Shown here piece after piece: positions 1 through 6,727 of a stretch of DNA of 51,758 nt. The stretch's first letter is position 1. Each line of letters opens with the position of its first letter. The position numbers and the translations under genes are program-made. The notes beneath the pieces are model-generated. The model was not told the origin of the DNA and searched no databases. It saw nothing but the letters and a program-made list of their open reading frames with translations. Source of the stretch: Paracoccaceae bacterium (GTDB lineage Bacteria; Pseudomonadota; Alphaproteobacteria; Rhodobacterales; Rhodobacteraceae). The stretch is from assembly GCA_902543185.1 (NCBI GenBank), contig CACBXB010000014.1, positions 1 through 51,758 on the forward strand. The letters are read 5' to 3'.

Positions 1-1
1 C

Positions 2-781
2 TCAAAAGGAATGCCTCGATTATTGGAAATAATGAGAGCGCTTAGAGACCCTGATGGCGGATGCCCCTGGGATATTGAACAGAATTTCAAGACGATTGCA
101 CCTTATACTGTAGAAGAAGCTTATGAAGTTGCTGATGCCATTGAGCGTGAAAACTGGGATGACCTAAAAAATGAATTAGGGGATTTACTGCTTCAAACTG
201 TTTATCACACGCAAATGGCAGAAGAAGATGACCTCTTTAATTTTAATGATGTAGTAAACCAAATATCGGAAAAAATGATACAAAGGCATCCTCATGTTTT
301 TGGTAATGAAAATAGAAACAAAACAGCATCCCAACAGGTAAACGATTGGGAGTCAATCAAAGCAGAAGAAAGAGCAAAAAAAAATCAAACAAGAATTTTG
401 GACGATGTGGCTCTCAACCTCCCTGCACTAGTAAGGTCTCTCAAATTGCAAAAAAGGGCTGCGAGAGTTGGGTTTGATTGGCCTAATATTTTACAAGTTT
501 TGGAAAAAATAGAAGAAGAAACAAAAGAGCTAGTCGAAGCAAAAGAACTCGAATCTCAAGAAAAGATTAATGAAGAATTTGGAGATCTAATGTTTTCAAT
601 CGTAAACTTAGGCCGCCACCTCGGTGTTGATTCAGAAGAAGCTCTTAAACAAACCAATAGAAAATTCATCAAGCGATTTAAGTTCGTTGAGGACACAATA
701 CGCTCCCAAGGCGGAGAAATAGAAAATACAACTTTGGAAGAAATGGAAACCCTCTGGCAACAAGCAAAAAATTCTTTATAA
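2..781 (+). CDS. mazG: MazG nucleoside triphosphate pyrophosphohydrolase (5' end outside window)
   Basis: Hydrolyses (d)NTPs to NMP and pyrophosphate; house-cleaning and stress-related enzyme in the cytosol. Numbering from the ATG at position 11, two MazG domains are visible: EEAYE (35-39) with ELGDLL (55-60), and EEETKE (168-173) with EEFGDLMF (188-195), the acidic Mg-binding helices of the family. The CPWD and APYT blocks near the N terminus are typical. The ATG at 11 is probably not the start: the frame is open to the window edge, reads Ser-Lys-Gly before Met-Pro-Arg-Leu, and relatives carry a similar Gly-Ile-Pro-Arg-Leu internally. The visible 256 residues already approach the usual length (about 260-280), so only a short N-terminal part is missing. 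Confidence 0.95.
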   Translation, partial: SKGMPRLLEIMRALRDPDGGCPWDIEQNFKTIAPYTVEEAYEVADAIERENWDDLKNELGDLLLQTVYHTQMAEEDDLFNFNDVVNQISEKMIQRHPHVFGNENRNKTASQQVNDWESIKAEERAKKNQTRILDDVALNLPALVRSLKLQKRAARVGFDWPNILQVLEKIEEETKELVEAKELESQEKINEEFGDLMFSIVNLGRHLGVDSEEALKQTNRKFIKRFKFVEDTIRSQGGEIENTTLEEMETLWQQAKNSL

Positions 782-862
782 GAGCAGCTCAAATCACTTT
801 GAAAACATAACCGATAAAAAGACTTTGGCAGTTTAAGGTTGAGTGCGCAAAATGCAATCGAC

Positions 863-1195
863 TCAAAGTTTAAATTGTTCCACCTCATTAAATAAACGAT
901 CAACGGTTGTTTCACTTAACTTGAGAAAAAATACATTGCTTTTAGTCTTGTTATCAAAATTAATTCCACTCCCGTGTATCCGAAAAATTAAATTTACTAT
1001 GCTACAAGCGTGTGTCAAGCTCCTACATTCAGGCGAAAGTTTACGACACATTTCTTCATACATTTTTTCAAAATCTTTGAAGGTGTTTGGACTCTTTTTT
1101 CGAACTTCTGAAAGATTAGTATATATTTGACAAGCCTCGTCTAGCAGACTTACCTGTTCGAACTTAACGTCTTCATATAGAATATTCTGCTTCAT
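863..1195 (-). CDS. Conserved-looking hypothetical protein, 110 aa
   Basis: Function not recognised. The frame stays open to 1342, but I chose the ATG at 1193-1195: it has a GAGGGG ribosome site about 8 bases upstream and lies just below a good sigma-70-like promoter (1215-1243), whereas the longer version would start upstream of that promoter. The product is soluble, mixed charge, with no signal peptide or membrane segment. It contains cysteines in a CRKLSPECRSLTHAC stretch (C-x7-C-x6-C), which could bind a metal or be structural. It converges with mazG (82 bases between the stops) and is divergent from the 1504-1989 gene. Its composition resembles its neighbours, so nothing marks it as recently acquired. 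Confidence 0.65.
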   Translation of the reverse strand: MKQNILYEDVKFEQVSLLDEACQIYTNLSEVRKKSPNTFKDFEKMYEEMCRKLSPECRSLTHACSIVNLIFRIHGSGINFDNKTKSNVFFLKLSETTVDRLFNEVEQFKL

Positions 1196-1214
1196 AACAT
1201 CACCCCTCACTAAA

Positions 1215-1243
1215 ATTAATATAAATCCTACTTTTTTTGTCAA
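1215..1243 (-). promoter_or_regulatory. Sigma-70-like promoter for the 110-aa gene
   Basis: On the minus strand a perfect TTGACA (1238-1243) is followed after 17 bases by ATTAAT (1215-1220), a 4 of 6 match to the -10 box. It sits 20 bases above the ATG at 1195, so transcription would give a very short leader holding the GAGGGG site. Predicted from sequence only. Confidence 0.55.
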
Positions 1244-1257
1244 GTTTAATCTTGACA
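1238..1257. promoter_or_regulatory. Perfect inverted repeat of two divergent TTGACA boxes
   Basis: TGTCAAG and CTTGACA flank a 6-base AT spacer, giving a perfect 7-base-arm palindrome. Each arm carries a consensus -35 box pointing outward. The minus-strand box has a fair -10; the plus-strand box (1252-1257) has only a weak candidate. It may be a divergent promoter, an operator, or both. Confidence 0.45.
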
Positions 1258-1349
1258 ATTTTTGTAAGGTATTTTTAAGTGGGTGGGAAACAAATAGAGA
1301 AAAAATTTTGATCACAAAAAGAAATATTTTGAGGTTTGACAAAATTAGA

Positions 1350-1493
1350 ATGCTTGACTGCTTGTTTGATCATCAAAGTGAGATGGATCAAGGCATCATT
1401 GAGCTTCTACTGATCAATCATGATCCAAAGTTGTTACAAGATGATGAAAAAAATCTGGGAAAAACGCCAAACAGTGAGAGCCTAAAGTCTTAA
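1350..1493 (+). CDS. Possible small ORF, 47 aa (doubtful)
   Basis: A short frame between the divergent promoter and the 1504 gene. It could start at the TTG at 1308 or the ATGs at 1350 or 1383; none has a convincing ribosome site (GAGG at 1331 is too far from 1350). The product is acidic with no recognisable domain. It ends 10 bases before the next ATG, compatible with a leader or two-gene transcript. The stretch 1196-1503 otherwise holds only the inverted repeat and AT-rich DNA, so this may simply be the leader of the downstream gene. Confidence 0.2.
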   Translation: MLDCLFDHQSEMDQGIIELLLINHDPKLLQDDEKNLGKTPNSESLKS

Positions 1494-1503
1494 TGGAAAT
1501 TAA

Positions 1504-1989
1504 ATGAGTAAATACGAATTTCGAAATAAACCACATCGCGGAGGAGCTCCGGTTGGCTTTCTGTCAGAACTTAACGACCTTGAGCAAAACACAATAATTT
1601 TTTTAAGATATTGGTCACAAAATTCATCTATTCATGACCATTTGCAAAATAAATTTTGGTCAGATCTTACTAAAAAGTTAGGTTTATCAAAAACTAGCAG
1701 AGCAATTGATGCCTTCGATGAGGCATTCAAATTGTGCATTAAATATTCTAGGCGACCAATTATGAAACATGATTTGGACTGCAAATGTGTTGGGGGTGAT
1801 GAAAGTTGCTTTGCGAATATTTTTGCATTTGCTTCTGAAGGCAAACAAGACGATGCTTTACTTTTGGCTTCAAACCTAATCGCTCCAAAATTTGCACCTT
1901 ATTTGGTTAATAGTGCGGTAAAGTTTGCTAAGTCATTTTCTTTTCACGAAAGTGAAAAACATGGGCTACAAAGCGAGCAGATGCATTAG
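1504..1989 (+). CDS. Conserved-looking hypothetical protein with HxxxCxCx6C motif, 161 aa
   Basis: Function unknown; the layout reminds me of small uncharacterised proteins seen in roseobacters (memory, not searched). GGAAA 5 bases before the ATG supports the start. The N terminus has a basic HRGGAPVGFL block. The most striking feature is H89, C93, C95 and C102 (HDLDCKCVGGDESC), a compact set of possible metal ligands, with C78 nearby. Residues 60-80 and 105-150 look helical. There is no signal peptide or membrane segment. Its last codons overlap the convergent hydroxylase gene by four bases. It could be a small metal- or Fe-S-binding protein, but that is inference. Confidence 0.75.
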   Translation: MSKYEFRNKPHRGGAPVGFLSELNDLEQNTIIFLRYWSQNSSIHDHLQNKFWSDLTKKLGLSKTSRAIDAFDEAFKLCIKYSRRPIMKHDLDCKCVGGDESCFANIFAFASEGKQDDALLLASNLIAPKFAPYLVNSAVKFAKSFSFHESEKHGLQSEQMH

Positions 1990-3029
1990 TCTTCGCCCAC
2001 GCGACGCGCCAAAAATTTCAATGAATTAGATAGCAATATAAGTTTTTTGCCACTATTTTTTAACAGTCGATAAACGTCGATAAAAGGCCTGAGATATATC
2101 TGAACTATATTTGTGGCACTAGCCTCATTCGGACGCAAACCAAACTTAAGCTTTTCACCCGTTTCAGAGAAATGGAGCGAACCAAACAGCCAATCCCAAA
2201 CCGCTAGCATTGCCCCATAATTTTTATTAAAATGCTTATTCTCTATCGAATGATGCAACTGATGCTGTGCTGGAGAAATAAATATTTTTTCCAGCCAAGG
2301 CCAATAAGCTATTTCTATATGTGAATGCCTTAAATTAGCGCCAGCCACGTTGAATATAAAAGAAATCAAATTAACTCCCAGAAGAGTAGCTAAAGAAAAG
2401 TTGTCTATCCCAAAGCAATAAGCAAAAATTCCTATCACTGCTCCAATGACAATAGAACCTCGCAAACCGTAGATTATACTTTCTACTGGATGAACACGAT
2501 ACACTGTAATTGGTGTCATTGTTTCAGCCGAGTGGTGAACTTTATGAAAAGCCCATAAAAACTGCCAACGATGCATACATCTATGAACAAAATACTTCGA
2601 TAAATCATCCATGAAAAAATAAGTTAACGTGTATAGTGTGATAATTAATATACTTGGCCAGTGGTCTAGAGACAAGAAACCAACTACATTTTGCTTACTC
2701 AATTGAAAAAATAGGAAAGTGGTTACTACTCCCTGAGCGATGAGATAAGGTGAAATCAATATGGAAATTATTCGGTTTATCGCGTAAATGCAGTAATCAG
2801 CCTTTGCTGATCCCGACCAAAAGATTTTTTTATCAAAAACTTTCCCAACGGCGCCGCGTATTCCCAAACCTCGCCAAGCGCACAGGAATACTACGGCCAT
2901 TACAGCAGAAATTGCCAAATAACCTATAAATATTCGTTTTTTTTGATTTAAAAAATCCGCTAAAAGCGAAGTTAGATAGCTATCAAGGTATAACCCAAAT
3001 TTGGCGAGAGTTTGTATGAGATCTTCCAA
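1986..3029 (-). CDS. Sterol desaturase / fatty acid hydroxylase family membrane protein
   Basis: Belongs to the membrane di-iron hydroxylase/desaturase superfamily; the lipid substrate cannot be told from sequence. The eight-histidine pattern is present: HRCMH (149-153), HKVHH (162-166) and HQLHH (256-260), with LRHSH at 233-237 supplying further histidines. About four to six hydrophobic segments occur (around 33-52, 83-110, 124-140, 193-230), placing it in the inner membrane with the histidines on the cytosolic side. At 347 residues it has an extra N-terminal membrane region compared with the shortest family members. It lies downstream of the DUF4856 gene on the same strand but behind a terminator (3047-3082), so it is likely a separate unit. 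Expected to need iron, which fits the neighbourhood loosely. Confidence 0.85.
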   Translation of the reverse strand: MEDLIQTLAKFGLYLDSYLTSLLADFLNQKKRIFIGYLAISAVMAVVFLCAWRGLGIRGAVGKVFDKKIFWSGSAKADYCIYAINRIISILISPYLIAQGVVTTFLFFQLSKQNVVGFLSLDHWPSILIITLYTLTYFFMDDLSKYFVHRCMHRWQFLWAFHKVHHSAETMTPITVYRVHPVESIIYGLRGSIVIGAVIGIFAYCFGIDNFSLATLLGVNLISFIFNVAGANLRHSHIEIAYWPWLEKIFISPAQHQLHHSIENKHFNKNYGAMLAVWDWLFGSLHFSETGEKLKFGLRPNEASATNIVQIYLRPFIDVYRLLKNSGKKLILLSNSLKFLARRVGED

Positions 3030-3046
3030 GACGAATACCTAGCTGC

Positions 3047-3082
3047 AAAAAACACGGCACTAAATCATTAGCGCCGTGTTTT
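3047..3082 (-). terminator. Rho-independent terminator after the DUF4856 gene
   Basis: Arms 3049-3063 and 3068-3082 pair almost perfectly (core AACACGGC/GCCGTGTT) around a 4-base loop. Read on the minus strand the hairpin is followed by six T (3052-3047). It begins 8 bases past the stop of the DUF4856 gene and ends before the hydroxylase start at 3029. Confidence 0.85.
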
Positions 3083-3089
3083 CAAGTTT

Positions 3090-4478
3090 CTAATCAGTTT
3101 CAGCGTTTGTGTCTGCATCAGCAGAAGCACTCATTTTGGCAAGTTCGTTAAGCATGTCATTACCACGTGATTTTAAACCGAATGTATCAGCCATCAGTTT
3201 TTGGATTTTTAACATATTTAACTGATAATCTGACCAAGTCATTTTTCTGTCTCTTGCAAAATCACCATTACCATCAACGCCTGTTACATAGCTATTATCA
3301 GCAGTCACCGGACCAAAACCAATTAATTTATTCATTTCAACTGCCGTTGATCCTAGGTTTTTTCTACCTGACTGAATTGCCATTGAAAACCCGGCAAGCT
3401 CACCCCAATGCTTTAAATATTTGCGGTAACCCTTGTCATCCACGCCGTTTTCTTTCATGGCTGCTATATCTTTGTAAACGGAACCAGCATACTTAAATAC
3501 AGCTTCGGCCAAAACTTTTTCCCAATTTGCTTCGATAGTTCCGGCGTGACTTTTGATAACTGCTAACTCTGTAGCGCTTAGCTTTTCACCGTTTGCACCA
3601 GAAATCACTTTCCGACCATCAATGTATGCCTGCATTATTGAAGCCAAGTAATTTGTATTTCCTGACTTATCAAATGCTGCAGCATAATATGCTGGACCAA
3701 AAACCATTTCTGATTTTAAGTCGACAACTCCGTCACCATTTTTATCGGCTGATGCCATGTCTTTTCTTTTGGCAATGTCATAAGCACTGGCTGGAGTTAA
3801 GGCTAGAGTATGCGCTGGAGCTCCAAAGTAACCAAAGCCTTCATCCCACGAGTGCTCTTTTCCCGTGTAATGCTTGCCTTCTTTGTAAGGCGCATCATTT
3901 GGTTTAACATCAGCGGTCATTTTTTCATCAAGATAGTTATCGACAGCTTGGCTGTACTGCACAGCGCCCATTGTAAATTTGGAGATTAGTTGGGCGTAAT
4001 CGTAACCATTTTCTGCATCAAATCCTTCATTTGATTTGGCGGCTCGTGAAATCATATCCTTCATGACATCAACGCCAGTATGATTACCAGGCCATGCAGG
4101 CATCAAACCTTTATAGAACTTTCCTTCTAAATTTGCCGAAGACGATAGTTCACCAATTGTCGTTTGTTTGATTTTGAACCCATCTTTTGAGGTTGGAGAT
4201 AAAATAGCCAAGTCTTTTGTCGGACCCGAAAAATATTGCATCATTTGGGCCTCAACATCAGCAGCATTTCCACCGCCATTACCAGTAGACGCAAGTTTTT
4301 TAAGGCTTTGTTCCATTGTCTGACGGGCTATCTGGCCACCATAGGAAACAGAGTCAGTTTTATCTCCGCTGTAACCTTTTAAAGTAACTGGATAGGGTCC
4401 ATAAAAGTGGTGTGCATTGAGCGCTGTCGCGCTTACGCAAATAGCGATTGCCGAAGCAGTAATCCGGTGTGAAAACAT
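3090..4478 (-). CDS. Secreted DUF4856 protein, imelysin-like, with calcium-loop motifs
   Basis: Matches my recollection of the DUF4856 family: periplasmic proteins often encoded near iron uptake genes and thought to be related to imelysin. A signal peptide is clear (MFSHRITASAIAICVSATALNA, cut near residue 22). Family landmarks are GGQIARQTM (48-55), HSWDEGFGYFG (209-219), the IDGRK segment (286-290) and KHWGELAGF (356-364). Two DxNxD loops resemble EF-hand/calcium loops: DKNGDGVVD (245-253) and DGNGDFARD (402-410). The C terminus is acidic and low complexity. The gene ends in a strong terminator and is divergent from the ferric binding protein, sharing a 155-base control region (4479-4633), so co-regulation by iron is likely. 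Function at the molecular level is not established; binding iron or a siderophore complex is inference. Confidence 0.8.
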   Translation of the reverse strand: MFSHRITASAIAICVSATALNAHHFYGPYPVTLKGYSGDKTDSVSYGGQIARQTMEQSLKKLASTGNGGGNAADVEAQMMQYFSGPTKDLAILSPTSKDGFKIKQTTIGELSSSANLEGKFYKGLMPAWPGNHTGVDVMKDMISRAAKSNEGFDAENGYDYAQLISKFTMGAVQYSQAVDNYLDEKMTADVKPNDAPYKEGKHYTGKEHSWDEGFGYFGAPAHTLALTPASAYDIAKRKDMASADKNGDGVVDLKSEMVFGPAYYAAAFDKSGNTNYLASIMQAYIDGRKVISGANGEKLSATELAVIKSHAGTIEANWEKVLAEAVFKYAGSVYKDIAAMKENGVDDKGYRKYLKHWGELAGFSMAIQSGRKNLGSTAVEMNKLIGFGPVTADNSYVTGVDGNGDFARDRKMTWSDYQLNMLKIQKLMADTFGLKSRGNDMLNELAKMSASADADTNAETD

Positions 4479-4553
4479 CCTTTTTTTCCCTTTAATAATT
4501 TACACGAAATTAAATTCTTAGTCTTTTAGTAAGAAATTTTTTTATTGTTAAGT

Positions 4554-4583
4554 ATTTTTGTCAGGAATTTAGTTGACAAAAAT
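4554..4583. promoter_or_regulatory. 10-base-arm inverted repeat in the divergent iron-locus control region
   Basis: ATTTTTGTCA (4554-4563) and TGACAAAAAT (4574-4583) form a perfect inverted repeat with a 10-base spacer, so the half-site centres lie 20 bases apart, about two helical turns. The right arm overlaps a TTGACA -35 box. Placement between the DUF4856 and ferric-binding genes suggests a regulator site (iron-responsive is inference). It is not a classical 19-base Fur box. Confidence 0.5.
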
Positions 4584-4602
4584 TGCCAAATATATTTACG
4601 AT
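4573..4602 (+). promoter_or_regulatory. Promoter for the ferric binding protein gene
   Basis: TTGACA (4573-4578) is followed after 18 bases by TACGAT (4597-4602). Transcription would start near 4609. This would make the upstream TTG (4583) and ATG (4601) start candidates untranslated and favours the GTG at 4634. Confidence 0.45.
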
Positions 4603-4633
4603 GGCTTCGTTCGAGAAAAATGGGGTTTTCAAA

Positions 4634-5638
4634 GTGTTAAAATATCTAGTCTCTGTTATCCTTTTGATTTTAACGGCTGGGACAGGAACGGCCGGAGAAA
4701 TCAATATTTATTCCTATCGGCAGCCATTTCTTATACAGCCGCTGACAGACGCTTTTACTGAAGAAACAGGTATCAAGGTAAACGTTGCATATCTGCGAAA
4801 AGGGATGATTGAAAAAATGACTGCCGAGGGGAAACGTAGTCCAGCAGACGTTGTTCTTACTGTTGATATTTCACGTTTAGCAGCAGTAGTTGATGCCGGT
4901 CTTACTCAGCCTGTCGTAAACGAAACATTGAACAATAACATTCCCTCTATCTACCGAGATCCAGACAACCATTGGTTTGGATTAACAACTCGTGCAAGAA
5001 TTATTTATGCAAGTAAAGACAAAGTGGCCGATGGTGAAGTTACGACCTATAAAGGTTTGGCAGATCCAAAGTGGAAGGGACGTATTTGTACTCGATCGGG
5101 AACAAATGCCTATACTGTCGCGCTAACGTCTGCGATAATTCATCATCATGGGACCGAAAAAGCAGAAGAGTGGTTAAGGTCTGTGAAAAATAACTTAGCC
5201 CGCAAACCACAAGGTAACGATCGGGCACAAGTTAAAGCAATCTGGGCTGGCGAATGTGATATATCAATTGGCAATACATACTACATGGGTAAGATGCTTA
5301 AAGATCCTGAGCAAAAAGCATGGGCAGACAGTGTAAGAATAGTTTTTCCTGAGTTTGAGAATGGTGGAACGCATGTAAATATATCCGGAATAGCTTTGGC
5401 AAAGTACTCGCCCAATAAAGAAAATGCCATAAAACTTATGGAGTTTTTAAGTTCCCCTGATGCGCAGAAAATTTACGCACTTGCAAATTTTGAGTACCCG
5501 ATAGCACCTAATACTGAGCCAGCCGAACTAGTTAAAAACTGGGGTAGTTTTACTCCAGATGATGTTAATCTGATGGATTTGGCAAAGTTAAGAAGTACTG
5601 CGCTGAAGTTGACAGAGATTGTAGACTTCGACGGTTAA
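4634..5638 (+). CDS. fbpA: Ferric iron ABC transporter periplasmic binding protein (FbpA/FutA type)
   Basis: Periplasmic Fe(III)-binding protein of the FbpA/FutA class, handing iron to an inner-membrane permease. I choose the GTG at 4634: it yields a compact signal peptide (KYLVSVILLILTAGTGTA), has TGGGG about 7 bases upstream, and follows the predicted promoter. The frame remains open to a TTG at 4583 with an ATG at 4601. The mature start INIYSYRQ, the SPADVVLTVDISRL segment and IGNTYYMGKM with the adjacent tyrosine pair (classic iron ligands) are characteristic, as is GGTHVNISG. About 334 residues, the usual length. No permease or ATPase gene follows; a strong terminator does. A candidate partner ATPase lies about 35 kb away (39687-40751). 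Confidence 0.9.
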   Translation: MLKYLVSVILLILTAGTGTAGEINIYSYRQPFLIQPLTDAFTEETGIKVNVAYLRKGMIEKMTAEGKRSPADVVLTVDISRLAAVVDAGLTQPVVNETLNNNIPSIYRDPDNHWFGLTTRARIIYASKDKVADGEVTTYKGLADPKWKGRICTRSGTNAYTVALTSAIIHHHGTEKAEEWLRSVKNNLARKPQGNDRAQVKAIWAGECDISIGNTYYMGKMLKDPEQKAWADSVRIVFPEFENGGTHVNISGIALAKYSPNKENAIKLMEFLSSPDAQKIYALANFEYPIAPNTEPAELVKNWGSFTPDDVNLMDLAKLRSTALKLTEIVDFDG

Positions 5639-5660
5639 ATTTTAATTCTATGTAATGTTG

Positions 5661-5690
5661 AACCTGCGCTTTCTTTTGCGCAGGTTTTTT
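5661..5690 (+). terminator. Rho-independent terminator after fbpA
   Basis: AACCTGCGC (5661-5669) and GCGCAGGTT (5678-5686) pair perfectly around an 8-base loop, followed by a T run to 5690. It makes fbpA a single-gene transcript. Confidence 0.92.
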
Positions 5691-5739
5691 AATACGGTAA
5701 TGCGACTTAGTTAATTGAATTAAAATTAGGGTTAAGTCC

Positions 5740-6681
5740 ATGCAACAACGTAAAATAATAATTGATACAGATCCTGGCCAAGATGATGCCGTAGCAATAT
5801 TGCTTGCCCTTGCCAGTCCCCAAGAAATCAAGGTTCTTGGTATTACTGCAGTAGCAGGTAATGTTCCGCTTGATTTAACAAAAAAAAACGCACGGATAGT
5901 GTGTGAGTTAGCACAAAAAACTGAGATAAAGGTTTTTGCAGGCTGCGACGCCCCAATGAAAAGACCACTTGTAACAGCCGAGCATGTTCATGGGAAGACT
6001 GGCCTGGATGGTCCGACCCTTCCAGATCCCAAAATGCCTCTCCAAAAGCAACATGCAGTTGATTTTATAATTGAAACAATTCGAACCAACGAAGCTGATA
6101 CAATAACATTATGTCCATTGGGACCACTCACAAATATAGCGACAGCAATTGAAAAGGCACCGGACATAAAAGAAAAAATCCAAGAGATCGTTTTAATGGG
6201 CGGAGCTTATTTTGAAGTTGGCAATATCACGCCCACGGCAGAATTTAACATATATGTAGATCCTGAAGCAGCAGAAATTGTGTTTCAATCAAACATTAAA
6301 ATCACTGTATTACCCCTTGATGTTACTCATAAAGCTCTTGTCACTAAGGCTAGGAATGATGCTTTTCGGGCACTGAATTCACCAGTAGGTAAAGCAGTTG
6401 CTGAAATGACTGATTTTTTTGAACGGTTCGATAAAGAAAAATATGGATCGGATGGCGCCCCGCTGCATGACCCCTGCGTTATTGCCTATATACTATCACC
6501 AGATTTATTTTCGGGTCGTCACATTAATGTTGAAATAGAAACCCAGTCTGAGCTAACTTTAGGAATGACAGTAGCCGACTGGTGGAAAGTCACAAATCGT
6601 CCAGAAAATACCTATTTTATTGGCGATGTGAATGCAGACGGATTTTTCTCCTTATTGACTGAGCGTTTGGCTCGCTTTTAA
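5740..6681 (+). CDS. Inosine/uridine-type nucleoside hydrolase
   Basis: Ca-dependent N-ribohydrolase that splits nucleosides into base and ribose for salvage. The family signature DTDPGQDDA (9-17) supplies the calcium aspartates D11, D15 and D16; LPLDVTHKAL (191-200) and HDPC (243-246, H243/D244) match the C-terminal active-site residues of the inosine-uridine hydrolases. 313 residues is the normal length. The gene follows the fbpA terminator and ends about 45 bases before selO. Base preference (purine, pyrimidine or both) cannot be read from the sequence, so no specific symbol is given. Confidence 0.92.
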   Translation: MQQRKIIIDTDPGQDDAVAILLALASPQEIKVLGITAVAGNVPLDLTKKNARIVCELAQKTEIKVFAGCDAPMKRPLVTAEHVHGKTGLDGPTLPDPKMPLQKQHAVDFIIETIRTNEADTITLCPLGPLTNIATAIEKAPDIKEKIQEIVLMGGAYFEVGNITPTAEFNIYVDPEAAEIVFQSNIKITVLPLDVTHKALVTKARNDAFRALNSPVGKAVAEMTDFFERFDKEKYGSDGAPLHDPCVIAYILSPDLFSGRHINVEIETQSELTLGMTVADWWKVTNRPENTYFIGDVNADGFFSLLTERLARF

Positions 6682-6727
6682 GTGAAAAATTTACTAGGTA
6701 TGGGATAAAAATCGATTGCTAGTAAAC

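Noticed and set aside
1196-1342. N-terminal extension of the 110-aa unknown protein to the frame start at 1342
   Set aside because: It would begin upstream of a good TTGACA promoter, and the inner ATG at 1195 has a clear GAGGGG ribosome site.
5111-5120. Copies of GCGCTAAC or CGCTAAC inside fbpA and dnaB
   Set aside because: They lie within coding regions without a matching left half-site and are explained by codons.
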